Shown: positions 1 through 7,900 of the stretch, one piece after another
How positions within the stretch are numbered: the stretch's first letter is position 1
How the letters are laid out: each line of letters opens with the position of its first letter
Source of the DNA: an uncultured Bacteroidales bacterium
GTDB taxonomy: Bacteria; Bacteroidota; Bacteroidia; Bacteroidales; UBA932
NCBI GenBank assembly: GCA_900317065.1
Contig: ONFK01000008.1
Location: forward strand, 1-16,288
Length of the DNA stretch: 16,288 nt
Reading direction: 5' to 3'
Notes under the pieces: model-generated
The model's input: the letters and a program-made list of their open reading frames with translations, nothing else
Databases searched by the model: none
What the model was told of the DNA's origin: nothing
Position numbers and translations under genes: made by a program

Positions 1-387
1 CCCGAAAAAAAGATTATACAGAAGTATTCAGTCAGCAATGCCAAGGAACTGCTGGGCGGGATAGACGATATGTTCGACCAGAAGTCCGAGAGGGGGGTAG
101 TCGGCAGCGAGATTGAAGCCACTGACGGAAGGTGGTGCTACCGCAGGGAGCTTATCACGACGTCTACGGACAGGCAGGGTGTAACTAGGGAAATCAAGAC
201 ATATGAATATGTTGACCTGGAAACCGGCATTCTTATCCGAAAGGTTGGCGGGAATAAGAATTTCCTCCGTGGTATCCGTATCGGACTGTTCTATCCGGAG
301 CTGTTCGAACTGCCGGAAGGATATACGATGAAAACCATCGATTTGACCAGGGCTATGGGCGCTCTCCGAAATAACAACAATCGATAG
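1..387 (+). CDS. C-terminal part of an unrecognised protein (5' truncated by window edge)
   Basis: The frame is open from base 1 and ends at TAG 385-387, giving 128 residues. The first ATG inside it is at 70, but the 23 codons before it read as normal protein, so the gene most likely begins outside the window. No signal peptide can be judged. The C-terminal half looks like alternating beta strands: a YEYVDLETG segment, then a glycine-rich turn and an FELPEGYTMK segment near the end. This resembles the second half of the next gene, which has IIEWVDKENG at the equivalent place, so the two may be distant paralogues from a family of beta-rich periplasmic or lipoprotein domains. It is followed after 16 nt by the first lipoprotein gene and is probably co-transcribed with it. 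Function unknown. Confidence 0.7.
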   Translation, partial: PEKKIIQKYSVSNAKELLGGIDDMFDQKSERGVVGSEIEATDGRWCYRRELITTSTDRQGVTREIKTYEYVDLETGILIRKVGGNKNFLRGIRIGLFYPELFELPEGYTMKTIDLTRAMGALRNNNNR

Positions 388-403
388 GCTTAAACACACA
401 TTT

Positions 404-1171
404 ATGAAAACAAGAAAAATCATCCTCGTCACGGCCCTCGTTATGGGCGTGACTGCCTTAACCTCCTGTGGCGGGAGAGGAAACAAGAGCGGCAATACAT
501 CCCAGTCCGAAGGCGAAGAGGTTGCTGCAACGGCTGTTGAAGAGCAGACCAAAGCACCAGAAAGGCAGGCAAAACCCGAAGTTCCCGCCAAGAAATGGTA
601 TGAGCAAGATTTCTCCCTGACCGAGAAAATGTATGTATCAGGAGCCAGTATGAGCCGTGTATATGCCCGTAAAGGAAACGTCCTCATCTTCAAGATGGAG
701 GGCAGTCAGACCACGAACCTCTTTGTATGTACGGATTCTACGCGGACGGCGTATCTTGTGAATGACGCCGCAGGTACGTATTCCCGGAAGAGCGAGAAAT
801 CCGACTTCGACAGTGTCGACGAGGCCATCTACGATTATCTTCATAGCTCGATGAGCAACACCATCTTCGGGGAGAGGCTGAAGAAAAACGGGAATGGGGT
901 TTCCGTTAAGGATACAACCATCTTCAGCCGTCCAGCATACGTACTTACCCAAGAGAAAACGGAGGATGTTGTTGGCACAGAACTGTACACCAAGATTATC
1001 GAGTGGGTGGACAAGGAGAACGGCTTGCCCTATTACAAATATGGCCTATCCAAGAAAAACGGTTCGGTCTATATTGAAGGCAAGGCTTTCGAGGTAACCG
1101 CCTTCTCAGCAGAACCAAGCTATGAAGGGCTTATCGTGAGCCTGAACGGACTGATGGAAGTATCGAAATAA
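404..1171 (+). CDS. Putative lipoprotein of unknown function
   Basis: A 255-residue protein with a classical lipoprotein signal: a positively charged start (MKTRK), a hydrophobic stretch at about residues 6-18, and the lipobox L19-T20-S21-C22. The lipidated cysteine is followed by a Gly/Ser/Asn-rich and then Glu/Ala/Lys/Pro-rich low-complexity linker to about residue 63. The mature domain (about 64-255) is rich in predicted beta strands and has no catalytic motif I recognise. The segment IIEWVDKENGLPYYK near residue 205 resembles part of the truncated upstream protein. The start at ATG 404 is supported by the signal peptide; there is no Shine-Dalgarno sequence, as is usual in Bacteroidetes. 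After Cys22 comes Gly-Gly-Arg rather than an acidic run, so surface export is not indicated and a periplasm-facing membrane anchor is more likely (inference). Function unknown. Confidence 0.8.
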   Translation: MKTRKIILVTALVMGVTALTSCGGRGNKSGNTSQSEGEEVAATAVEEQTKAPERQAKPEVPAKKWYEQDFSLTEKMYVSGASMSRVYARKGNVLIFKMEGSQTTNLFVCTDSTRTAYLVNDAAGTYSRKSEKSDFDSVDEAIYDYLHSSMSNTIFGERLKKNGNGVSVKDTTIFSRPAYVLTQEKTEDVVGTELYTKIIEWVDKENGLPYYKYGLSKKNGSVYIEGKAFEVTAFSAEPSYEGLIVSLNGLMEVSK

Positions 1172-1194
1172 TAACTCTATAAATATTTATCACC

Positions 1195-1728
1195 ATGAAG
1201 AAGACATTCATTACCCTGGCGCTTATCGCCTGCGCCATGATGCTGGTTTCCTGCGGGAATAACGGGAAAAAAAGTGAGGCGAAACAGGCCAAAACCTCCG
1301 CCACTTCTACTGCTGCAGCAGAAAAAGCGCAGACTCTTGGCGATGTCAATGACCAGAACTACGTAGAACTGATTAAAGCACGTTGCGGCGTTGACCCGGC
1401 CCCTGGTGATGGGATGACCCTGGACAAAGCGTCCGCAAGCCCCGGAAATGCCAATCTGAAGTTCAAGGGTGCCAAGGGCATCGATGAGAAGGACCTGCAG
1501 AAGTTGTACTTTGAACGCTGCAAGGCGGTGGCTGACGGTGGCGTCATTTACAAGCTGGAGTCCAATGCAGAGCAAGGCATCCACAAAGGTGAACCGATCA
1601 AGAATTTCGACGAGTTCACCGGGTTTCAGTGGGTGTACGAATACAAGGGTGAGACTGTCAATTGCGCTGTATCCAAGTATGGCGGCATGAAGAGTCTCGA
1701 TACTTTCGAGGTTCGCTTCGGCCGATAG
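1195..1728 (+). CDS. Small putative lipoprotein of unknown function
   Basis: A 177-residue protein. MKK is followed by a hydrophobic segment (about residues 5-16) and the lipobox L17-V18-S19-C20, so it should be lipidated and anchored in the envelope. Residues 21-45 are a Lys/Ala/Ser/Thr linker. The mature domain carries three cysteines (in ARCGVD, ERCKAV and VNCAVS), which may form disulfides in the periplasm. The end has a WVYEYKGE segment and a short Gly-rich turn suggesting beta structure. It begins 23 nt after the stop of the preceding lipoprotein gene, with an AT-rich leader and no Shine-Dalgarno sequence. It is the last gene of this left-hand unit, because an intrinsic terminator follows 32 nt after its stop. 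No family recognised. Confidence 0.8.
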   Translation: MKKTFITLALIACAMMLVSCGNNGKKSEAKQAKTSATSTAAAEKAQTLGDVNDQNYVELIKARCGVDPAPGDGMTLDKASASPGNANLKFKGAKGIDEKDLQKLYFERCKAVADGGVIYKLESNAEQGIHKGEPIKNFDEFTGFQWVYEYKGETVNCAVSKYGGMKSLDTFEVRFGR

Positions 1729-1760
1729 AAGCTAGGCAAGAAGCAACTTGAAGCAATATG

Positions 1761-1797
1761 ACCGCCGCTTTCCAATGGGAGGGCGGCGGTTTTGTAT
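1761..1797 (+). terminator. Intrinsic terminator of the lipoprotein unit
   Basis: ACCGCCGC (1761-1768) pairs with GCGGCGGT (1783-1790). The stem continues inward through two G-U pairs and UCC/GGA to an AATG loop at 1774-1777, making about 13 bp in all. A T-rich tail TTTTGTAT follows. This is a convincing rho-independent terminator on the + strand, 32 nt after the last lipoprotein stop codon. Confidence 0.88.
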
Positions 1798-1911
1798 GAT
1801 TGCGATAGGGCGGGGCTATTCATTTCCCGATGCAGAAAACCACATACTTTCCAAGGGCTGCCGGAGGGTTTTTAATGGGGCATGATTGTCAATGAGTTAC
1901 GTTTGTCGTTT

Positions 1912-1967
1912 GTCACAATTGTGACGGAATCGGCGTTTTTTGTGACAATCGTTGTGACAGAATCAGG
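1912..1967. repeat. TTGTGAC repeat cluster with a 14-bp perfect palindrome
   Basis: The palindrome GTCACAATTGTGAC lies at 1912-1925. TTGTGAC occurs in direct orientation at 1919-1925, 1940-1946 and 1952-1958. The first and third copies extend into a longer direct repeat, TTGTGAC-R-GAATC-R-G (1919-1933 and 1952-1966, 13 of 15 identical). Such spacing could suit a dimeric DNA-binding regulator, but no neighbouring gene start makes the target obvious. The repeats are seen directly; a regulatory role is inference. Confidence 0.55.
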
Positions 1968-1992
1968 CCCAATCTCGAAGATTCTTCATTGT

Positions 1993-2097
1993 GGAGACAA
2001 AAATAACTCGGGTAAAAGAGAAAAAAGGCCTGTTTTCAGACTCCCTGAGACGTGTCAAGAATGTGTAACAAGTTTTACCCGAGAAATGAGCGTCTCC
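1993..2097. repeat. Interrupted inverted repeat, 25-nt arms around 55 nt
   Basis: The left arm at 1993-2017 is GGAGAC-N8-CTCGGGTAAAA. The right arm at 2073-2097 is its inverted counterpart, TTTTACCCGAG-N8-GTCTCC. Both arms keep exactly the same 8-nt internal spacing, and 19 of 25 positions match. The enclosed 55 nt contain nothing recognisable as a gene. It could be a pair of composite regulator sites, a cruciform or RNA hairpin, or the ends of a very small non-autonomous element. Confidence 0.5.
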
Positions 2098-2493
2098 AAT
2101 CTTTAATCATTCCAGATACGAATTTGCGTTTTCATTGTTTTCTCGAGAAGAAAGGCTACTCATCAGTGTATGGAGATATGGTTGTATAGTCAGTTTGATA
2201 TATCTAATACAGGACTTGACTGTACCGGCAGATTCCCTTGGGTCATCTTTTTTCTTCTACCAGAATAAAGACAGGAACTTGCAAGTGGCCATATGGATTC
2301 GTCTATTGCCTTTGTTGCTTCTGTTTCAAAGCTATGCATCAGCAGTGGCAAAACCATTTTCCGGCAATTTCTGACACTTCAAGATGTGCCGCTTCGAACA
2401 GGCGAAGAATACTGTTATAGATTGAACACGGGGGGGGACCATTCCTGTCGTGACTGTCAACATCTTGCGCAAATAAAAATAATTAAAAAAGTT

Positions 2494-2522
2494 TTTGCTT
2501 TTTAAAATTTATGCGTATCTTG
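2494..2522 (+). promoter_or_regulatory. Bacteroidetes-type promoter of the glnN leader or small RNA
   Basis: TTTG at 2494-2497 (inside a T-rich run) and TATCTTG at 2516-2522 are separated by 18 nt. This is close to the Bacteroides consensus of a -33 TTTG box and a -7 TAnnTTTG box with about 19-21 nt between them. The upstream A/T-rich tract is also typical. Transcription would start near 2529. Confidence 0.5.
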
Positions 2523-2528
2523 CACCCG

Positions 2529-2711
2529 GAAAAGGTTAGGAACGCAGTGTTACGCACCCTTAATAATTACTCTCAGCAGCAGTCTTGGAACCAGCAGGTC
2601 CCGAGCGCTTCTGCGTGTGTATAACTCCAGCCTTATGCTGCGCATCCAAATAGAAGCAAATAGAAATCGAAGATAGTTCAGAGGCTGGGCCCGAGGGGTT
2701 CAGCCTCTTTT
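2529..2711 (+). ncRNA. Structured leader or small RNA upstream of glnN (attenuator or 6S-like)
   Basis: About 180 nt run from the predicted start to the terminator tail. Foldable elements seen by hand: a closing stem GGA/UCC (2539-2541 with 2645-2647) continuing with CGCAGUGU (2543-2550) and AUGCUGCG (2635-2642); and an apical hairpin CUUGG-A-ACC-loop AGCA-GGU-C-CCGAG (2584-2605). Large unpaired strands lie between them, the 3' one containing UAUAAC. A closing stem, wide bubble and apical hairpin in a transcript of this length recall 6S RNA. Alternatively it is the regulatory leader of glnN, because UCCAGCCUU (2626-2634) can pair with GAGGCUGGG (2681-2689), the terminator's own 5' arm. I cannot name an RNA family, and no protein-coding frame explains the region. 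Confidence 0.45.
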
Positions 2712-2717
2712 CATTTT
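2680..2717 (+). terminator. Strong intrinsic terminator 60 nt before glnN
   Basis: AGAGGCTG (2680-2687) pairs with CAGCCTCT (2701-2708). Two G-U pairs and CCC/GGG (2690-2692 with 2696-2698) extend the stem to about 13 bp with a GAG loop. TTTT at 2708-2711 and 2714-2717 follows. It ends the leader or small RNA; if glnN has no promoter of its own after it, it is a conditional attenuator. Confidence 0.8.
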
Positions 2718-2744
2718 CAGTCAGTCAGTAAACAGTTAGTATAG
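2714..2744 (+). promoter_or_regulatory. Possible weak promoter directly before glnN
   Basis: Between the terminator and the glnN ATG, the best promoter-like pair is TTTTC at 2714-2718 and TAGTATAG at 2737-2744, 18 nt apart. It matches the Bacteroides TTTG / TAnnTTTG pattern only partly, and the -33 part overlaps the terminator tail. A TCAG triplet repeat lies between. This is weak; without it glnN depends on read-through of the terminator. Confidence 0.2.
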
Positions 2745-2771
2745 TAGTTCAATTCTTAATGCATCATTGTT

Positions 2772-4643
2772 ATGGACAGATCTGATTTAGTCAAGGAGTC
2801 CTTCGTGAAGAAGGAAGTTCCGGCCTCGATTCCTGCAGGCAAAACCTCCGATTACTATGGAGAACTGGTCTTCGACCGGAAGAAGATGTGCAAGTATCTG
2901 GATGTGGAAAGTCTCAATGCGTTGCTTGACTGTATCGAAGGCGGCAAACCGCTCGACCGGAAGACGGCGGACGGTGTCGCCCGCGGCATGAAAGAATGGG
3001 CGATCGAGCACGGTGTCACGCACGTCACCCACTGGTTCCAGCCCCTGACCGAGGGTACCGCCGAAAAGCATGACTCCCTGATCGACTATGACGGGAAGGG
3101 CGGCGTGATCGAAACCTTTGACGGCAAGATGCTTGCCCAGCAGGAGCCGGACGCCTCGTCCTTCCCGAGCGGCGGTATCCGGGCCACCTTCGAAGCCCGC
3201 GGCTATACCGCGTGGGATCCGACCTCTCCGGTCTTCATCCTGGACGACACACTTTGCATTCCGACTGTCTTTGTTTCCTATACCGGCGAGGCCCTGGACT
3301 ACAAGACCCCGCTCAAGAAGGCCCTCAAGGCCGTCAGCGACGCGGCTGTCCCCATCTGCCAATACTTCGACCCCAGTGTGACAAAAGTCTATTCTTACCT
3401 GGGCTGGGAGCAGGAGTATTTCCTGGTCGACGAAGGCCTCTATTCCGCCCGTACGGACCTGATGATCACCGGCCGGACCCTGTTCGGACACAATTCCTCC
3501 AAGAACCAGCAGCTGGACGATCATTATTTCGCGGCCATCCCGCCGCGTGTGGCGGCTTTCATGCGTGAACTGGAGATTACCGGCCATCGGCTGGGCATTC
3601 CGATCAAGACCCGCCACAACGAGGTCGCCCCGAACCAGTTCGAACTCGCGCCCATCTACGGCGAGACGAACCTCGCAAACGACCAGAACCAGCTCGTCAT
3701 GAACTTGATGAACCGGATCGCCCGCAAGCACGGTTTCGTGGTGCTGCTCCACGAAAAGCCTTTCGACGGGGTGAACGGTTCCGGCAAGCACAACAACTGG
3801 TCGCTCGGTACGGACACGGGTACCCAGCTGCTGGCGCCCGGCAAGGACGCCAAGGGCAACCTGCAGTTCGTCACTTTCTTCGTGAACGTGCTCGCCGCCG
3901 TCCAGAAACACAACGGCCTGCTGAAGGCTTCCATCGCCAGCGCGACGAATGCCCATCGTCTGGGCGCCAACGAAGCGCCGCCCGCCATCGTTTCCGCCTT
4001 CCTGGGCCGTACGATGACCGACGTGCTGCACAAACTTCTCGAAGTCCCTTCCGACACCCCGATTGAAATTGCGGGCAAGAAAGGAAAGAGCGTGGGTCTG
4101 GTGGAGATTCCGGAAATCTTCGTGGACAACACCGACCGCAACCGTACCTCGCCGTTCGCTTTCACCGGCAACCGTTTCGAGTTCCGGGCGGTGGGTTCCT
4201 GCGCCAACTGCGCCGGCGCGATGACCACGCTGAACGCGGCAGTCGCCGAGCAGCTCATCTCGTTCAAGGCCGCCGTGGATACGGAGATTGCCAAAGGAAA
4301 GAAAACGAACGTCGCCATCATGGACGCCCTGAAGCCGATCATCAAGTCGATTATCGACGTGGTCTGCTTCGATGGTAACGGTTATACCGAGGAATGGAAA
4401 CAGGAGGCCATCCGCCGCGGACTCGACGTGGAGACCAACGTTCCCAAGATGTTCTGCGAGTTCACCAAGCCCGCCGCCGTGGAGATGTTCACCAAGACGG
4501 GTGTCTACACCCAGAAGGAACTTGAGGCCCGCAACGAAGTGAAGTGGGAGACCTATGTCAAGAAGGTCCAGATCGAGTCCCGTGTGATGGTCCGCATGGC
4601 CATCAACCACATCATTCCTGCCGCCATCGCCTACAAGACCTAA
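2772..4643 (+). CDS. glnN: Glutamine synthetase type III, truncated by an in-frame stop (N-terminal 623 residues)
   Basis: Type III glutamine synthetase makes glutamine from glutamate, ammonium and ATP in the cytoplasm. Family signatures in order: DYYGELVFDRKKM (about residue 27), QEPDASSFPSGGIRATFEARGYTAWD (about 120-145), catalytic-core EQEYFLVD (213-220), RHNEVAPNQFELAP (281-294), NGSGKHNNWS (335-344) and NRTSPFAFTGNRFEFR (457-472). All metal and substrate motifs look intact. The frame ends at TAA 4641-4643, straight after NHIIPAAIAYKT, whereas Bacteroides homologues continue for about 100 more residues. Those residues are encoded directly downstream in the same frame. Without the TAA the product would be 724 residues, close to the roughly 729 known for Bacteroides GlnN. 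The start ATG 2772 lies 64 nt after the terminator stem. The stop is a nonsense mutation, a sequence error, or a real split or read-through. Confidence 0.93.
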   Translation: MDRSDLVKESFVKKEVPASIPAGKTSDYYGELVFDRKKMCKYLDVESLNALLDCIEGGKPLDRKTADGVARGMKEWAIEHGVTHVTHWFQPLTEGTAEKHDSLIDYDGKGGVIETFDGKMLAQQEPDASSFPSGGIRATFEARGYTAWDPTSPVFILDDTLCIPTVFVSYTGEALDYKTPLKKALKAVSDAAVPICQYFDPSVTKVYSYLGWEQEYFLVDEGLYSARTDLMITGRTLFGHNSSKNQQLDDHYFAAIPPRVAAFMRELEITGHRLGIPIKTRHNEVAPNQFELAPIYGETNLANDQNQLVMNLMNRIARKHGFVVLLHEKPFDGVNGSGKHNNWSLGTDTGTQLLAPGKDAKGNLQFVTFFVNVLAAVQKHNGLLKASIASATNAHRLGANEAPPAIVSAFLGRTMTDVLHKLLEVPSDTPIEIAGKKGKSVGLVEIPEIFVDNTDRNRTSPFAFTGNRFEFRAVGSCANCAGAMTTLNAAVAEQLISFKAAVDTEIAKGKKTNVAIMDALKPIIKSIIDVVCFDGNGYTEEWKQEAIRRGLDVETNVPKMFCEFTKPAAVEMFTKTGVYTQKELEARNEVKWETYVKKVQIESRVMVRMAINHIIPAAIAYKT

Positions 4644-4946
4644 TTGATGAAGGAACTGACCCTGGCGAAGGGTCTCTTCGGCAACCTGGACAGCTGCCGC
4701 ACCGAAGTGCGCATCCTCGAGCGTATCGACAAATATGTGGAAGAGGTGGGTGTCAAGGCACAGGAGATGAAGGAGGCCCGCAAAGCCGCCAACGCCATCG
4801 AAGGTGAGTACGAGCGAGCCCTTGCATACCATGAGATAGCCGAGAGCCTTTACGCGTTGCGCAAACCCATCGACAAACTCGAGGAAGTGGTGGACAACAA
4901 GCTGTGGCCGCTGCCGAAGTACCGCGAACTGCTCTTCATCAGCTAG
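4644..4946 (+). CDS. C-terminal domain of glutamine synthetase III, separated by the in-frame stop
   Basis: This frame continues glnN without any shift after the TAA at 4641-4643 and runs to TAG 4944-4946. It encodes about 100 residues of helical, charged sequence (EVRILERIDKYVEEVG, EMKEARKAANAIEGE) ending in LWPLPKYRELLF, the conserved carboxy-terminal signature of type III glutamine synthetases. If it is translated separately, TTG 4644 or ATG 4647 would be the start; the ATG is one codon after the stop, so translational reinitiation is possible. The conservation of frame and the intact C-terminal signature argue for a recent single substitution (for example CAA to TAA), for read-through, or for a sequencing error, rather than an old pseudogene. 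gltB begins 5 nt after this stop, so the whole is one operon. In the dodecameric family enzyme this region helps subunit packing, so its loss from GlnN would probably matter (inference). Confidence 0.75.
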   Translation: MMKELTLAKGLFGNLDSCRTEVRILERIDKYVEEVGVKAQEMKEARKAANAIEGEYERALAYHEIAESLYALRKPIDKLEEVVDNKLWPLPKYRELLFIS

Positions 4947-4951
4947 TTGCA

Positions 4952-7900
4952 ATGAGACAAGGACTATACGACGCGGCATCGGAACATGATGCCTGCGGAA
5001 TCGGGATGGTCGTCAACATCCGGGGCGACAAGACCCACGAGCTGGTGGACAACGCCTTGACGGTGTTGGAGAACATGAGCCACCGCGGGGCCGAAGGGGC
5101 CGATGGAAAATCGGGGGACGGGGCCGGCATACTGGTCCAGATTCCCCACGAATTCATCCTCCTCCAAGGGATTCCCGTACCGGAAAAGGGACGCTACGGC
5201 ACCGGGCTCATGTTCTTGCCCAAGGACGTGTCCAAGCGCAAACGGATCCTTGAATCCGTGCGCGCGGAGGTCGAGCACGATGGCTGCATTCTGAGCCATA
5301 TCCGGGAAGTACCGGTCAACTCCGCCTGCCTGGGCAAGGATGCTGCGAAAGGAGAGCCTTACACGGTGCAGATTTTCGTGACCAGCGCCGAGTTCATCGA
5401 GGACGCGGATTTCGAACGCAAGCTCTACCGCATCCGGAAGCACATCGAGCGGCTGGGGGAGGATTGCTATATCTGCTCCCTGTCCAACCGAAATATCGTG
5501 TACAAGGGCATGCTCACCAGCCGACAGCTCTGCGAGTATTACACGGACCTGACGAGCCAGTGGTTCACCAGTGCGATGGCGATCGTCCATTCCCGCTTTT
5601 CGACGAACACGTTCCCGCAGTGGAGTCTGGCACAGCCCTTCCGGATGCTCTGCCACAATGGCGAGATCAATACCATCCGCGGCAACCGCAGCTGGATGCA
5701 GGCCCGCCAGAGCGTGCTTAACTCCGGACGGTTGGGTGACATCGGTGACATTACGCCTATCGTCCAGCCGGAGATGAGCGACTCCGCTAGCCTGGACAAC
5801 GTCCTGGAATTCCTGACCATGAGCGGACTCAGCCTCCCGCAGGCCGTTTCCGTGCTGATGCCGGAGAGCTTCGACGGAACGAACCCCATCTCGGAGGACC
5901 TGCGCGCTTTCTACGAGTATCACTCCATCCTGATGGAACCCTGGGACGGACCGGCCACGCTGCTGTTCAGCGACGGCCGCTACGCCGGCGGCATCCAGGA
6001 TCGCAACGGACTGCGTCCCGGGCGCTATACCATCACCAAGCGCGGTATTCTGGTCGTGGCAAGCGAGGTGGGCGTCCTCGACTTCGACCCGACGGAAATT
6101 GAATGCAAGGGTCGTCTTGAACCCGGAAAGATGCTGCTCGTGGACACGAAGGAGGGAAAGATCTGGTACGACAGCGAAATCAAGGAGAAACTGGCGTCGG
6201 AACATCCTTACCGCAAATGGCTCTCCGCCGGACGTATCCAGCTGGAAGACCTGCACAGCGGCCGCAAGATCGAGCACAATGAAGCCGACCTCCTGCATAA
6301 GGAACTGCTGTTCGGCTGTACGGCGGAAGATGTCGAAAACACCATCCGGCCCATGTGCGAACACGGTATCGAAGCCACCTCCTCAATGGGAAATGACACG
6401 CCGCTGGCTATTCTGACAGAACGTCCGCAGCCTTTCTTCAACTATTTCCGCCAGCAGTTCGCCCAGGTGACCAACCCGCCCATCGACTCCATCCGCGAGC
6501 AGATGGTGATGTCCCTCTTCGAGTATATCGGACGGGTCGGCACGGGCATCCTGACGCCTGATGAGGACAACTGCAAGATGGTGCGCCTGCCGCATCCGAT
6601 CCTGACCAACACGCAGCTCGACCTGCTCTGCAACATCCGTTACAAGGGCTTCAACACCGTCAAGCTGCCGATCCTGTTCGAATGCGCGGAAAGTACCGCC
6701 GCGGCGGCGTCCAACCTGCGCCGGGCCCTGTCCGACCTCTGCCGCAAGGCGGAGAAATGCGTCGATGACGGGGTAAACTACATCATCCTGTCGGACCGCG
6801 ACGTGGACAAGGCTCATGCCCCCATCCCTTCGCTGCTGGCCGTCAGCGCGGTGCACCATCACCTGATCGCCACCGGCAAGCGTGTCCAGACGGCGCTGAT
6901 CGTCGAGAGCGGGGAAATCCGCGAGACGATGCACGCCGCGCTGCTGCTCGGCTACGGCGCTTCCGCCATCAACCCCTATCTGTCCTTCGCGATCATCTCG
7001 AGCCTGACCCACGGCGGCAAGATGCAGCTGAACTATGCCACGGCGCGCGCCAACTACATCGAAGCGATGAAGAAGGGCCTGCTGAAGATCATGGCCAAGA
7101 TGGGCATTTCCACCATCCGCTCCTACCGGGGCGCCCGGATCTTCGAGAGCATCGGCCTGGATGAAGGACTGCTCCGCGAGTATTTCGGCACGGACCGCTC
7201 GAGCATCGGCGGCATCGGCCTGGAGACCATCGCCCGGGACGCGATGTGGTTCCATGCCCAGGCGTACGAGGAGGCTCCGGCCCCCGATTTCCTGCCCTAC
7301 ACCGGCCTCTTCCATTACCGCAAGGACGGAATCCGGCACGCCTGGAATCCCGAGACGATATCCTCGCTGCAGATTTCCACGCGCTTGGGAAGCTATCAGA
7401 AATTCAAGGACTTCACCGCCGCTGTCGATGGCAAGGCCGAGCCGATTTTCCTGCGCGACCTGCTTGATTTCAAGCGAGGAACTCCGGTCTCTATCGACGA
7501 AGTGGAGCCTGTAGAAGCTATCGTGAAGCGTTTCGTGGTCAGCGCCATGAGTTTCGGCGCCCTGAGCATCGAGGCCCACGAGGCGATTGCCCTGGCGATG
7601 AACCGGCTGGGCTCGCGTTCCAATACGGGCGAGGGCGGTGAGGACAACGAACGCTATCACATGGATGTCGAGGGCGTTTCGCTTTCCAGCAAGACCAAGC
7701 AGGTCGCTTCCGGACGCTTCGGCGTCACGGCGGAATACCTGGTCAACGCGGAGGAGATCCAGATCAAGGTCGCCCAGGGCGCGAAACCCGGCGAAGGCGG
7801 CCAGCTTCCGGGCTTCAAGGTCAACGCCATCATCGCGAAGACCCGGAACTCCATCCCGGGCATCTCGCTGATTTCCCCGCCACCGCACCATGACATCTAC

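Larger units (their letters stand above)
1798..2490. other. Long intergenic region without a credible gene
   Basis: About 690 nt between the lipoprotein terminator and the leader promoter of glnN. It is more AT-rich than the flanking genes. The few open frames (for example 1882-2106 and 2135-2374 on +) are short, overlap one another, lack recognisable domains and have unnatural composition; I regard them as chance. No tRNA, rRNA or intact insertion sequence is visible. What stands out is a cluster of TTGTGAC repeats (1911-1967) and an interrupted inverted repeat (1993-2097), listed separately. Confidence 0.6.

Noticed and set aside
1882..2106. Small + strand frame of 74 codons in the intergenic region
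   Set aside because: It consists largely of the repeat sequences (TTGTGAC copies and inverted-repeat arms), has no domain, and is better explained as non-coding.
2135..2374. Hydrophobic-looking 79-codon frame
   Set aside because: No convincing signal peptide or family, competing overlapping frames at 2238 and 2293, and AT-rich intergenic composition.
2681..2707. Possible tRNA-like GGTTC motif near GGGGTTCAGCC
   Set aside because: It is part of the terminator stem; no acceptor, anticodon or D arm can be formed around it.
4904..4951. Earlier start for gltB at 4904
   Set aside because: It would overlap the glutamine synthetase end and lengthen the propeptide with a sequence that mirrors the overlapping gene; ATG 4952 fits the family start.
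2787..4979. Long open frame on the minus strand opposite glnN (730 codons)
   Set aside because: It mirrors the codon bias of the GC-rich glnN gene, has no recognisable domain, and lies entirely opposite a clearly identified enzyme.
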